Assembly (NCBI RefSeq): GCF_002770725.1
Contig: NZ_NQVN01000003.1
Location: 186,001 to 250,000 of the forward strand
Direction: 5' to 3'
DNA from: Pleomorphomonas carboxyditropha
GTDB taxonomy: Bacteria > Pseudomonadota > Alphaproteobacteria > Rhizobiales > Pleomorphomonadaceae
Length of the DNA: 64,000 bases
Shown here: positions 12,501 to 20,500 of the stretch, piece after piece
Numbering within the stretch: position 1 is the stretch's first letter
How the letters are laid out: every line of letters starts with the position of its first letter
The notes under the pieces: generated by a model
Told to the model about the DNA's origin: nothing
Seen by the model: the letters and a program-made list of their open reading frames with translations, nothing else
Databases searched by the model: none
Position numbers and translations under genes: made by a program

Positions 12501-13283
12501 CGGCGTCCGTGGCGTGTCGGCCATGCCGTAGGCGGCCATCATCGTCGCGAACCAGACGGAGCCGGACAGCACCGCCATATCGACGGGGCGCAGGACGAAG
12601 CTCGTCAGCAGCAGCGGCACGACGAAGAACACCATCGGCTCGGGCAGCGTGGCGGTCGCCGCCACCGCGCCGGCCGGGAACAGCACGGCCACGGCGGCGA
12701 AGACGCCGCGGTTCAGCCAGGCCGGCCGCCGGCCGCGCCGCGCCGCGTCGCGCTGCAGGTAGAGCAGCGCCGGCAGGAAGATGGCGAAGGCGGCGGTGGC
12801 GCCGCCCCACCAGACGCCGAGCGGCATCGGGGTGCGCGACAACACGCCGGCCGCCGACAGGAGGAGCGCCACGGCAAGGCTGGCGAGCGGCGGAAAGACG
12901 GTGGCGACCAGCGCGGCGGCCACCTCGAACAGCTCCTCGTTGCGCGACCGCCTGGCCCAGGCCCGGACGAGGTCGATCACCCAGAGGCCGGTCGCCATGG
13001 TGACGGCCCGGACGAGCAGGATGGACAGGAAGAAATGCGCGTCGCCGCCGCGATACCAGGCGAACAGCAGCCAGCCGACGAGGGCGCCGGCGACACCGGC
13101 CAGGCGGTCGCCGGTCGAGCGGTTGGCGAGCAGCGCCACCACCACGGCGTCGGCCGGCCAGACCGGCGTCCGGACGCCGGCCGTCACGACGATCGCGATC
13201 ATCACCGCCGACAGTCCGGCGTACAGCAGGCCGCAGCCCGCGAATATTCCGACGCGGCCGCCGGGAAACACGCCTTTCAGCAC
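9528..13283 (-). CDS. Membrane-bound MASE1-like / PAS x4 / GGDEF / EAL c-di-GMP protein
   Basis: This 1251-residue protein should make and/or degrade cyclic di-GMP. Residues 1-290 hold about eight hydrophobic helices resembling a MASE1 sensor, followed by four PAS domains (starting at SENLFRRSMDD, SESRWAFALEN, ERVRLAVEAGG and LRTTLHAISDG). The GGDEF domain has an intact GGDEF at 891-895, but the RxxD inhibitory site is absent (PISD at that place). The EAL domain has ELLVR in place of EALLR and keeps NLSANS, LEITET, LDDFGSG, IKIDGSF, AER and GQGYLF, so the catalytic residues look complete. I chose GTG 13283 because GGAG stands 5 bases upstream; a TTG at 13340 would add 19 residues but has no ribosome site. 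The signal sensed is unknown. Confidence 0.88.
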   Translation of the reverse strand: MLKGVFPGGRVGIFAGCGLLYAGLSAVMIAIVVTAGVRTPVWPADAVVVALLANRSTGDRLAGVAGALVGWLLFAWYRGGDAHFFLSILLVRAVTMATGLWVIDLVRAWARRSRNEELFEVAAALVATVFPPLASLAVALLLSAAGVLSRTPMPLGVWWGGATAAFAIFLPALLYLQRDAARRGRRPAWLNRGVFAAVAVLFPAGAVAATATLPEPMVFFVVPLLLTSFVLRPVDMAVLSGSVWFATMMAAYGMADTPRTPMLLPLGVSVGTLLPIATCVLLERLRQRERDLAESENLFRRSMDDASIGVTIIGGEGQYLKVNAAFCAMTGYDEAELVGRSFKDITYEQDRDELDSFRNGILDGTVRSFKAEKRYVRKSGEVFWAEVSVIVVCDPATGRPDRLIAQVEDIDLKKRTLQAIAESESRWAFALENGQQGVWDVDKPGGRLYTSPTWKRMLGYEPEDVSIDGGDAWLELMHPDDRDRFLAINNAHERGETEWLEAEFRLRHKDGHWVWILDRGKVISRDADGKPLRISGTHTDISRNKAAEREIQLLEERVRLAVEAGGIGLWSIDLATGVATWNGETFGHMATDDTDRQSLEWLRFVHPEDRAGLSEMLRQAAHDPEARVNTTCRLLSPVRGLVHIRVLADQVTLSNGDRLLLGTAWDISEQVSAAQALRDEKERLRTTLHAISDGVIATDAEGRVTLINPAAQRMTGFSEAEACGHPIEDVFQAVHDDSGHPAASCVRQVLETGAPVERLGTQVIDVRGRDIHYIREAAAPIAATADGRAGAVLVFQDVSAERAMQRSLAHAASHDDLTGLANRRHFETRIQSMIAAARDDDSRHGLLFIDLDRFKIVNDTAGHLAGDALLQEVARTMRSIVPISDCLARLGGDEFAVLIENCDRQFAAFVGEKLIDALGAIRFTWEGKVYEIGASAGVTQVDATTASAEAVLAEADVACYAAKAAGRGRVSVFLQDTGEAQRHMSDFRMAARIRETIESGHFVLYAQEIRSIAEPGTRGRSLELLVRMLDDDGSILTPDTFIPAAERFELMGTIDRWVLAKVIDDFGPAIMAVPGLHVAVNLSANSLNDPTLWRYLADLFRASLLSPSRLTLEITETAVINSFEVARDFIRAARGVGCRVSLDDFGSGLSSFTYLKSFDVDAIKIDGSFVHNMADSTYDRTVVRAINEIGRELGVDVIAERIEDEATLRELAALGVSYGQGYLFNQPRDFHAVLADYGADMDEDMAEPLRA

Positions 13284-13398
13284 CGCAGCTCCATGCCATG
13301 GGTGAGGATGGAGCGACTTTGGCAGGCCGGCGTGAAACAACGCTTAACGTGGCGCAAAATAGCGGCTTCCGGCGCCGATCGGCCTGCCGGAGCAGCCG

Positions 13399-14268
13399 TC
13401 AGGCGAAGACGATGGTCTTCTTGCCGTGCATCAGCACGCGCGCCTCGAGATGCAGCTTCACGGCGCGGGCGAGGACGCGCGACTCGTTGTCGCGGCCGAC
13501 GGCGACGAGGTCCTCGGCGGACAGGGCGTGGGTGACACGCGAGGTCTCCTGCTCGATGATCGGACCCTCGTCGAGGTCGGGCGTCACGTAATGGGCGGTG
13601 GCGCCGATCAGCTTGACGCCGCGCTCATGCGCCTGATGGTAGGGCCGGGCGCCCTTGAAGGACGGCAGGAAGGAATGATGGATGTTGATGATCCTGCCGA
13701 ACAACGTCGACGAGAACGTGTCGGACAGCACCTGCATGTACCGGGCGAGCACGACCAGCTCGGCGCCGGTCTCCTCGACGAGGGCCATCACCCTGGCTTC
13801 CTGCTCGGCCTTGTTCGACTTGTCCTTGTCGACCGGCCAGCAGTGGTAGGGAATGCCCTGCGCCTCGGCGAAGGCGCGGCTGTCCTCGTGGTTGGAGACG
13901 ATGGCGGCAACCTCCGCCTTCAGCCAGCCGACCCGGATCTGGTACATCAGGTGCTGCAGGCAGTGATCGAACTTCGACACCATGATGACGATCTTCGGCG
14001 TGCGGGCGGCGTCGACGAGGTCGACGGTCATGCCGAAGGTCTCGATGGTGTCGGACAGCGCGGCGCGGATGGTGTCGGCGCTGAGGGCGGCCGGCGTCTC
14101 GAAGGCGATGCGCATGAAGAAGCGGTTGGTGGCGCGATCCCAGAACTGGGCGCTTTCGGCGATGTTGCCGCCAAGACCGGCGAGGATGGTGGTGACCGAG
14201 GCGACGATGCGCGGACGATCGGCGCAGGAGAGCGTGAGGATGTGGGTGCGCTTGGGAGCGTCGGCCAT
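13399..14268 (-). CDS. purU: Formyltetrahydrofolate deformylase PurU
   Basis: This 289-residue enzyme hydrolyses 10-formyl-THF to formate and THF, balancing one-carbon pools. An N-terminal ACT domain (residues 8-85, beginning HILTLSCADRPRIVASVT) precedes the formyltransferase fold. Catalytic motifs IHHSFLPSFKGARPY (with His) and TAHYVTPDLDEGPIIEQ (with the Asp) are intact. Length matches E. coli PurU (280). It is a single gene on the minus strand. Confidence 0.95.
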   Translation of the reverse strand: MADAPKRTHILTLSCADRPRIVASVTTILAGLGGNIAESAQFWDRATNRFFMRIAFETPAALSADTIRAALSDTIETFGMTVDLVDAARTPKIVIMVSKFDHCLQHLMYQIRVGWLKAEVAAIVSNHEDSRAFAEAQGIPYHCWPVDKDKSNKAEQEARVMALVEETGAELVVLARYMQVLSDTFSSTLFGRIINIHHSFLPSFKGARPYHQAHERGVKLIGATAHYVTPDLDEGPIIEQETSRVTHALSAEDLVAVGRDNESRVLARAVKLHLEARVLMHGKKTIVFA

Positions 14269-14378
14269 GGTCGGAAACCTCGTCGGCGGTGGGGCTGCCG
14301 CTAGTTAGCCCGGCCCGGGGCCGGAGGAAAGAGGCTAAAGCATTCAGATGGCGCGACCGCCGGAATTCGGAGCCTCGC

Positions 14379-15443
14379 TCACAGCGGCCGCTCGTCGAGG
14401 GCCACCGACTTCACAAGCGCGAATATCGGACGGCCCGGCGTCAGACCGAGGTCGGCCACCGCCGCCCGGGTGACCGCGGCGGCGAGGCGGCCGCCGCCGT
14501 CGAGCGCCACGTCGACGGTGACGCTCGGGCCCTGGCCGTCCGGAATGTCGGCGACGGTGCCCGCGAGCACGGTGCGGATGGTGACGCCCTCCGGCCGACG
14601 GGTGGCGAGCGCCACGTCGGTGGCGTGGACCAGCACGCGCACCGGCCGCCCCTCGGGCCGGACGACGCCGTTCAGCCAGATGGTGCCGGCCGGGGTTTCG
14701 ACCGGCGTCAACTGGAACGCGCCGTCCGGCGCGCCGAGCCGGCCGTCGACCACCGACACGACCTCGAAGCGGTCGGCGGCGACGCGGAACACGTCGGCCG
14801 GCGAGCCCTCGCGCGCCACCCTGCCCGCTTCGAGCACCACCACCTTTCCGGCGAGGCGCGCCACCTCCTCGACGGCGTGACTGACGTAGACGATGGGAAT
14901 GGCGAACTCGTCGCGCAGCGTCTCGATCAGCGGCAGGATCTCCAGGCGGCGGGCGGCGTCCAGGGAGGCCAGCGGCTCGTCCATCAGCAACAGGCGCGGT
15001 GAAGCGAGCAGCGCCCGGCCGATGGCGACGCGCTGCTGCTCGCCGCCGCTGAGCGTCGCCGGATGGCGGTCGAGCAGATGGCCGATGCCGAGGGTGTCGA
15101 TCACCGGTCCCTCGGCGATACGCCGCTCCCCGCCGGGCGTGAACAACCGGCCGTAGCGGAGATTGTGCCGGACGGAGAGATGCGGAAACAGCCGCGCCTC
15201 CTGGAACACCACGCCGATGCGCCGGCGGTGCGGCGGCGTGTGGCGGCCGTTGCCGTCGGCGAGGACCGTGCCGTCGAGCACGATGCGGCCGGTTTCGAGG
15301 CGCGTCAGGCCGGCGATCACCTTGATCACCGACGACTTGCCCGAGCCGGAGGGGCCGAACAGCGCCGTGACGCCGGCGCCGCCGGAAAAGCCGATATCGA
15401 GCCGGAAGTTGCCGAGCCGCTGGCGGATCTCCACGTCGATCAC
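14379..15443 (-). CDS. modC: Molybdate ABC transporter ATPase ModC
   Basis: This 354-residue ABC ATPase powers molybdate import. Walker A is GPSGSGKSS, the signature is LSGGEQQRVAIGRAL, Walker B is LLLMDEP, and a C-terminal Mop/TOBE-like domain occupies about residues 285-354. The GTG start at 15443 overlaps the modB stop (GTGA) and is preceded by GGAGGACCTCCTC, so it is translationally coupled to modB. It is the last gene of modABC. Confidence 0.93.
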   Translation of the reverse strand: MIDVEIRQRLGNFRLDIGFSGGAGVTALFGPSGSGKSSVIKVIAGLTRLETGRIVLDGTVLADGNGRHTPPHRRRIGVVFQEARLFPHLSVRHNLRYGRLFTPGGERRIAEGPVIDTLGIGHLLDRHPATLSGGEQQRVAIGRALLASPRLLLMDEPLASLDAARRLEILPLIETLRDEFAIPIVYVSHAVEEVARLAGKVVVLEAGRVAREGSPADVFRVAADRFEVVSVVDGRLGAPDGAFQLTPVETPAGTIWLNGVVRPEGRPVRVLVHATDVALATRRPEGVTIRTVLAGTVADIPDGQGPSVTVDVALDGGGRLAAAVTRAAVADLGLTPGRPIFALVKSVALDERPL

Positions 15444-16129
15444 GAGGAGGTCCTCCTGAACCAGCGGGCAATGATCTCGGAGGCGACGAGGGCGGCCAGT
15501 CCGATGCAGGCGGCGATCACCGACAGCGCAAGCGCCTCGGCGTCGCCCTCGGGGCTCTGGCTCGCCGTGTAGATGGCCGAGGCGATGGTGCGCGTCTCGC
15601 CGGGGATGTTGGAGACGAAGGTGATGGTGGCGCCGAATTCGCCGAGCGCCTTGGCGAAGCCCAGCGTCGCGCCGACCAGGATGCCCGGCAGCGACAGCGG
15701 CAGCGTCACCAGGAAGAAGGTGGCGATCGGGCCGGCGCCCAATGTGCCGGACGCCTGTTCCAGGCGGGCGTCGACCGCCTCGATGGACAGCCGGATGGCG
15801 CGGACGATGATCGGCAGCGACATCACCACGGCGGCGACGACGGCGCCGGTCCAGCGGAAAGCGAAGACGATGCCGAAATGCTGGTCGAGAAAGGCGCCGA
15901 GCGGTCCCTTGCGGCCGAGGAGCAGCAACAGCGCGTAGCCGGTGACCACCGGCGGCAGCACCAGCGGCAGATGGATGATGCCGTCGAACAGCGCCTTGCC
16001 GGGAAACCGTCCGCGAGCAAGAATCAGCGCCAGCACGGTGGATACCGGCACGCCCCACAGCGTCGCCATCGCGGCGACCTTGAAGCTCAGGGCAATGGCA
16101 GTCCAGGCGTCGGGAGAAAGGTCCGGCAT
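15440..16129 (-). CDS. modB: Molybdate ABC transporter permease ModB
   Basis: This 229-residue inner-membrane permease has five to six hydrophobic segments and the cytoplasmic coupling motif region around GATLGFAKALGEFGATITF (EAA loop). Start residues MPDLSPDAWTAI resemble ModB of other bacteria. It follows modA after 162 bases that contain an inverted repeat, and its end overlaps modC by 4 bases. Confidence 0.94.
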   Translation of the reverse strand: MPDLSPDAWTAIALSFKVAAMATLWGVPVSTVLALILARGRFPGKALFDGIIHLPLVLPPVVTGYALLLLLGRKGPLGAFLDQHFGIVFAFRWTGAVVAAVVMSLPIIVRAIRLSIEAVDARLEQASGTLGAGPIATFFLVTLPLSLPGILVGATLGFAKALGEFGATITFVSNIPGETRTIASAIYTASQSPEGDAEALALSVIAACIGLAALVASEIIARWFRRTSS

Positions 16130-16203
16130 CGGGCCACAGTGGTCGATCGGCGCCGATCCGGCAAGCGGCGGGCGGCGAAATGGACGGAACGATCAGGCGG
16201 GCA

Positions 16204-16224
16204 TGCAAGGGGCTCGCCCTTGCA
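16204..16224. repeat. Inverted repeat between modA and modB
   Basis: TGCAAGGG (16204-16211) and CCCTTGCA (16217-16224) form a perfect 8-bp stem with a 5-base loop, and an outer pair GCGGGC (16197-16202) and GCCCGC (16231-16236) can extend it. There is no T-run on the minus strand, so it is not a classic terminator. A processing or attenuation hairpin that keeps modA transcript more abundant than modBC would fit. Confidence 0.5.
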
Positions 16225-16291
16225 GCACAAGCCCGCCGTTTTGCAGATTTTGGACGCGCGGGCGGCCGACGGCGCGGCCGCCCGGCACCGA

Positions 16292-17056
16292 TCACTCGGC
16301 CGGCTTGGTGAAGCCGGCGGCGGTGAACACGGCGTCGGCTTCCGGCCCCTTGAGATAGGCCACGAAGTCGGCGGCCGCCTGGCCGGCATCCTTGGTGAGG
16401 CCGATCGGATAGACGATCGGCTCGTGGCTGGTCTCCGGGAAGGTGGCGACGACGGCGACACCCGGCTCGGCGGCGGCGTCGGTGCCGTAGACGATGCCGA
16501 GCTTGGCCTCGCCGCGGGCGACCATCTGCAGGGCGACACGAACGTTCTCGGCCGGCGCGAAGCGCGGCGACACCGTGTCGTAGAGGCCGAGCGACTTCAG
16601 CGCCGCCTCGGCATAGGCGCCGGCCGGAACGCTCTTGGCCTCGCCGACGGCGAGACGCTCCTCGCCGAGCACGGCCGGCAGCGACGCCTTGTCGGCGAAG
16701 TCGACGGCGACCTTGTCGTCCTTGGCGGCGACCAGCACCAGCGAGTTGCCAAGAAGGTTGAAGGTGCTGCCGTCCTTCATCAGGCCCTTGTCGACGACGT
16801 AGGTCATCCACTTGAGATCGGCCGAGATGAAGACGTCGGCGGGCGCACCGGCCTCGATCTGCTTGGCAAGCGCGCCGGAGGCGGCCGGCGTGATCTGCAC
16901 CTCGACATCCTTGCCGGTCTTGTAGGTGTCGGCGATCTTCTGGAGCGATGGCGCCACCGAGGCGGCGGCGAAAATCCGGATCTGGTCGGCGGCGGAGGCA
17001 GCCGAGGTCAGAAGGCCGAGCGCAAGCGCGGCGACGAGGGCGAGCGACTTTTTCAT
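16292..17056 (-). CDS. modA: Molybdate-binding periplasmic protein ModA
   Basis: This 254-residue substrate-binding protein captures molybdate in the periplasm. A signal peptide spans residues 1-24 or so (MKKSLALVAALALGLL then ASAA). Ligand-region motifs follow the family: FAAASVAPSLQKIA, ASGALAKQIEAGAPADVFISAD and ARGEAKLGIVYGTDA. The ATG at 17056 gives a proper signal sequence; an upstream ATG at 17086 would add ten residues before it and lie inside the operator. A ModE-type box sits 20 bases upstream. Confidence 0.94.
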   Translation of the reverse strand: MKKSLALVAALALGLLTSAASAADQIRIFAAASVAPSLQKIADTYKTGKDVEVQITPAASGALAKQIEAGAPADVFISADLKWMTYVVDKGLMKDGSTFNLLGNSLVLVAAKDDKVAVDFADKASLPAVLGEERLAVGEAKSVPAGAYAEAALKSLGLYDTVSPRFAPAENVRVALQMVARGEAKLGIVYGTDAAAEPGVAVVATFPETSHEPIVYPIGLTKDAGQAAADFVAYLKGPEADAVFTAAGFTKPAE

Positions 17057-17076
17057 GAAGGTAATTCCCGTCTGGT

Positions 17077-17100
17077 CGTTATACATTGAAGGCTATAACG
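17077..17100. promoter_or_regulatory. ModE-type molybdate operator
   Basis: CGTTATA (17077-17083), a 10-base spacer and TATAACG (17094-17100) form a perfect palindrome 24 bases long. The arms and overall length match the E. coli ModE box (CGTTATA-N10-like dyad). It lies just before modA, so a ModE homologue with bound molybdate would be expected to repress modABC. No modE gene is in the window. Confidence 0.85.
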
Positions 17101-17139
17101 ATCGCCATACGGGTGCAAGGGCCGGAGCGGACAAGCCTC

Positions 17140-18156
17140 TCAGATCAGGCCGTTGGCCGACAGCTCTTCCTTGACGTAGGCGTAGAAGATCGGCGCGGCG
17201 ATCAGCCCCGGCACGCCGAAAGTCGCCTCCATGGCGAGCATCACCGTCAGCATTTCCCAGGCGCGCGAGTTGATCTGGGTGCCGATGATGCGGGCGTTGA
17301 CGAAATACTCGAGCTTGTGGATGGCGATCAGGAAGATCAGCGCGGCGATCGCCGCCGGCGCCGACACGCCGAGACTGACGATGAAGATCACCGTGTTGGA
17401 GATGATGTTGCCGATCACCGGCAGCAGGCCGACGATGAAGGTGACCGCCACCATGGTCTTCAGGAACGGCAACTGGACGCCGATCAGCGGGTCGAGGCCG
17501 TAGAGGAAGAGGGCGGTCAGCGTCGTGTTGAGCAGCGAGATGCGGAACTGCGCGAAGACGACGCGGCGGAAGGACAGCGTCAGGCGGCGAACGCGGCTGA
17601 TCAGTTCGACGGCCAGCGGGCCGTGCGGCTTTTCCGGCGGCTTGCGGAACAGCACCAGCGAGCCGATGATGATGCCGAACAGGATGTAGACGAGGATGCG
17701 GCCAACGTCCTGGCCGAAGCGCTGCAGCTCCCAGGCGTTGTCCTGCAGGAATTTCACCGCCTGCCGCCGCAGTTCGTCCGTGTTGACCGGCAGGTAGTCG
17801 CCGATCCACGGCGGCAGGTAGGTGCGGCCGGTCTCCAGCACCTGGGCCATCTTGTGGATGAGCGCGAACAGGCCCTCCGAGCCATTGGTGAACAGCGAGC
17901 CGGCCGCAATGACGGCGGCGGTGAGGCCGAGCGAGATCGCGGCAACGATGACAATGAGCGCCACCGCCTTGCCCATTTCCTGCGTCCAGCCGGTGCGGTT
18001 TCGCAGCCAGGGCGCGGCGCTGAGCGCCGTCTCGTGGACGAGCAGGCCGGCTAGGAGGCCGGCGAGCAAGCCCATCTCAAGGCAGAGCAGGAGGGCGATG
18101 CCGACGATCAGATAGGACGCAATCTTCACCCAATTGCAGGAAGCCAGCTTGTCCAT
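17140..18156 (-). CDS. AI-2E family transporter (UPF0118 permease)
   Basis: This 338-residue integral membrane protein has about seven to eight hydrophobic helices and the conserved C-terminal block of the PerM/YhhQ-type AI-2E transporter family, with VGLLPVIGNIISN and ATFGVPGLIAAPIFYAYVKEEL. Members export signalling molecules or act as ion antiporters; the substrate cannot be told here. The start ATG at 18156 gives a first helix from residue 10. It is transcribed away from the beta-glucosidase gene. Confidence 0.8.
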   Translation of the reverse strand: MDKLASCNWVKIASYLIVGIALLLCLEMGLLAGLLAGLLVHETALSAAPWLRNRTGWTQEMGKAVALIVIVAAISLGLTAAVIAAGSLFTNGSEGLFALIHKMAQVLETGRTYLPPWIGDYLPVNTDELRRQAVKFLQDNAWELQRFGQDVGRILVYILFGIIIGSLVLFRKPPEKPHGPLAVELISRVRRLTLSFRRVVFAQFRISLLNTTLTALFLYGLDPLIGVQLPFLKTMVAVTFIVGLLPVIGNIISNTVIFIVSLGVSAPAAIAALIFLIAIHKLEYFVNARIIGTQINSRAWEMLTVMLAMEATFGVPGLIAAPIFYAYVKEELSANGLI

Positions 18157-18284
18157 CGGCCGCGGTCATCTCCATCAGTGATGCCCCAATACAGCCCATT
18201 CCGAATGAACGCAAAAAGAAACGACGGGGGCTTCCGGGGTGAACCGATTCATGGCAATGCCTTGTGATCGAGGAGGAGGAACCG

Positions 18285-19643
18285 ATGTCCAGCATCGCGC
18301 TTTCGAAACGTTTTCCCCGCGATTTCGTCTTCGGCTACGCCACCGCCGCCTACCAGATCGAGGGCGCCCATGACGAGGACGGCCGCAAGCCGAGCATCTG
18401 GGATGCTTTCTCGCGTATTCCCGGCCGCGTCCGGGGCGGCGACAGCGGCGACGTCGCCTGCGACCACTACCATCGCATGCCCGAGGACGTCCGGCTGTTG
18501 AAGTCGCTGTCGGCGGACGCCTATCGCTTCTCGATCGCCTGGCCGCGCGTCATCCCCGACGGTCGCGGCCCGGTCAACGAGAAGGGCATCGACTTCTACG
18601 ACCGGCTGGTCGACGAATTGCTGAGGGCGGAGATCAAGCCCTACGCGACGCTCTATCACTGGGACCTGCCGATCGAGCAGCACGGCCGCGGCGGCTGGTG
18701 CGCCCGCGACACGGCCTATGCCTTCGCCGACTACACCGACGTGGTGATGGCCCGCCTCGGCGACCGGCTTTCCGGCGTCATGACGCTCAACGAGCCCTGG
18801 TGCTCGGGCCATCTTTCCTATCTCATCGGCGAGCACGCCCCCGGCGAGCGCAATCTGGCGGCAGCGCTCGCCGCCATCCATACCCTGAACCTCGGCCATG
18901 GTCTTGCCGTGCAGGCGATCAAGGCGCGCCGCGCCGACCTGCCGGCCGGCATCGTCTACAACGCCAAGGCGCTCTATCCGGTCAGCGACCGGCCTGCCGA
19001 CATCGCCGCCACGGAACGCTACCGCGCCTTCCACGACGGCGTGTTCATGGATCCGGTATTCCTCGGCCGCTATCCGGCCGACGTGCTGGACGCCTTCGGC
19101 CCGATCATGCCGGAGATCGCAGCGGACGATCTCAAGATCATCTCGACGCCGATCGATTTCCTCGGCCTCAACTTCTATGCGCCGGAACGCATCGCCGCCG
19201 ACCCCGCCCTGCCCTATCCGCACGCCCGCTCGGTGCAGGCGGAGAACGTGCCGCGCACCGCCATGGGCTGGGAGATCCATGCTCCGGCGCTCGATCGCCT
19301 GCTCACCGACCTCAATGCCCGTTACGAGCTGCCGCCGATCTACATCGCCGAGAACGGCTGCGCCCAGTATGACGAGCTCGTCGACGGCAAGTGCGACGAC
19401 CCCGGCCGCATCGACTATCTCGAAAAGCATCTCAGCGTGCTCGCCGACGCCCGCGACAAGGGCATCCGCGTCGACGGCTATTTCGTCTGGTCGCTGATGG
19501 ATAATTTCGAGTGGTCGCACGGCTACGCCAAGCGCTTCGGCGTGGTCTACGTCGACTACGAGACACAGGCGCGCATCCCGAAATCGTCGGCCATCTGGTA
19601 TCGCGACCTGATCGCCGGCCGCGCTCAGGCGGCGTCGGTTTAG
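18285..19643 (+). CDS. bglA: Beta-glucosidase, glycoside hydrolase family 1
   Basis: This 452-residue GH1 enzyme hydrolyses beta-glucosides. The acid/base Glu is E170 in TLNEPWCSG and the nucleophile is E356 in YIAENGCA; the N-terminal GH1 signature FVFGYATAAYQIEGA is at residues 14-28. Length is typical (about 450). ATG 18285 is chosen because GGAGGAGGA stands right upstream, while an upstream GTG at 18264 lacks a site. No signal peptide is present, so the enzyme is cytoplasmic. No sugar transporter lies beside it. Confidence 0.93.
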   Translation: MSSIALSKRFPRDFVFGYATAAYQIEGAHDEDGRKPSIWDAFSRIPGRVRGGDSGDVACDHYHRMPEDVRLLKSLSADAYRFSIAWPRVIPDGRGPVNEKGIDFYDRLVDELLRAEIKPYATLYHWDLPIEQHGRGGWCARDTAYAFADYTDVVMARLGDRLSGVMTLNEPWCSGHLSYLIGEHAPGERNLAAALAAIHTLNLGHGLAVQAIKARRADLPAGIVYNAKALYPVSDRPADIAATERYRAFHDGVFMDPVFLGRYPADVLDAFGPIMPEIAADDLKIISTPIDFLGLNFYAPERIAADPALPYPHARSVQAENVPRTAMGWEIHAPALDRLLTDLNARYELPPIYIAENGCAQYDELVDGKCDDPGRIDYLEKHLSVLADARDKGIRVDGYFVWSLMDNFEWSHGYAKRFGVVYVDYETQARIPKSSAIWYRDLIAGRAQAASV

Positions 19644-19650
19644 CCGGAAA

Positions 19651-19682
19651 CAAAAAAATCCCGGGAGCCAAGGCTCCCGGGA
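19651..19682 (-). terminator. Rho-independent terminator for the minus-strand 90-residue gene
   Basis: TCCCGGGAGCC (19659-19669), AA and GGCTCCCGGGA (19672-19682) make a perfect 11-bp stem. The seven A at 19652-19658 become a T-run after the stem on the minus strand, so it terminates transcription coming from 19794-20066. On the plus strand the hairpin lacks a T-run but could still protect the beta-glucosidase transcript. Confidence 0.8.
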
Positions 19683-19793
19683 AAGTTGATCGGCGCGCCT
19701 GGAAGGGAAACGAGCCGAGAAGGACAACCAAGGCAAGACATCAGGTGAAACAAAGACTTGAAGAAAGGTCCAAAGAAACCGTCTGGAATAGGA

Positions 19794-20066
19794 TCAGGTG
19801 CTGAAAGCCTCGATCGTTGCCGGGCCCGTCAATCCGAGACCGTCGCGAAAAAGCGAATATTGGCGGCGGCCACGCCGCGCCGGCTTTCCGGCACCGTGCC
19901 GGGCGAGACGCCGAACCGCACGTTCGGCGGCAAAACCGTTGTCGAAAGTTGCCCCCTCGAGAGAGCGAAACCGCGAATCGACCGCGTGAAACTCGTAGGC
20001 GCGACCGGCGCCGACCAACACACCGACCGCCTCGCCGGCCAGTTCAACAATGTACCCGCTATCCAT
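19794..20066 (-). CDS. 90-residue unknown protein
   Basis: The frame starts MDSGYIVELAGEAVGVLVGA and ends GLTGPATIEAFST. GGAGG lies 6 bases before the ATG, and a strong terminator lies about 110 bases downstream on the same strand; both support a real gene. The first 55 residues (a short GYIVEL strand followed by AYEFHAVDSRFRSLEGATFDNGFAAERAVRR) resemble small uncharacterised proteins of Hyphomicrobiales, from memory, that share the Y-x-E-aromatic-x-A-x-D pattern. No function can be assigned. The Arg-rich tail may be a lineage-specific extension. Confidence 0.6.
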   Translation of the reverse strand: MDSGYIVELAGEAVGVLVGAGRAYEFHAVDSRFRSLEGATFDNGFAAERAVRRLARHGAGKPARRGRRQYSLFRDGLGLTGPATIEAFST

Positions 20067-20500
20067 TTCATGCCTCCAGGACCGGCTCGCGCCGGCCGAT
20101 AGTCAAACCCGTTCGAATGCGTTTGGTTTCAACGACACGTTCGAAAAGTTGGTCGACAGCATCGGCCGAGGTCGGTGAGAGGCATCGTCAGGTCTCTGGC
20201 AGCCATGGTCGCCTCCTGGAAAGGCACCACCATGCCGGGGCATGGCGCTTTAGCGTTTGATCCGGCGGTCGCAAGCTACTGGTCAAATCCCGCCGCACCC
20301 GTCGCCGGATGCCCTTTTATTTGGCATCGCCGGGGGTGCTTCTTCGAGGAACCGTCATCCAAATATTCCGGGAAATGGAGATAAATCGCCCGAATAGCCC
20401 CCGAACCGGCGAACGCTTCAAATTTGCAAGGTGCCGGCAAGGCCGGGTTAGCACATCCGGCCGACAATGGCGGATCACTCCTTTCTCCGGAGCCATGCCG
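20067..20500. other. Intergenic region between divergent genes
   Basis: This 434-base gap must hold the promoters of the 90-residue gene (minus) and the FlgC-like gene (plus). I see no gene in it. Two copies of CGTTCGAA stand 28 bases apart (20110-20117 and 20138-20145); each contains the palindrome TTCGAA and could be a paired protein site, but the evidence is thin. Confidence 0.4.

Noticed and set aside
9591-13535. Plus-strand open frame over the GGDEF/EAL gene
   Set aside because: No start with ribosome site and no family resemblance; Asp/Gly/Arg-rich as an antisense artefact.
16204-16224. Terminator between modA and modB
   Set aside because: No T-run after the stem on the transcribed strand, so recorded only as an inverted repeat.
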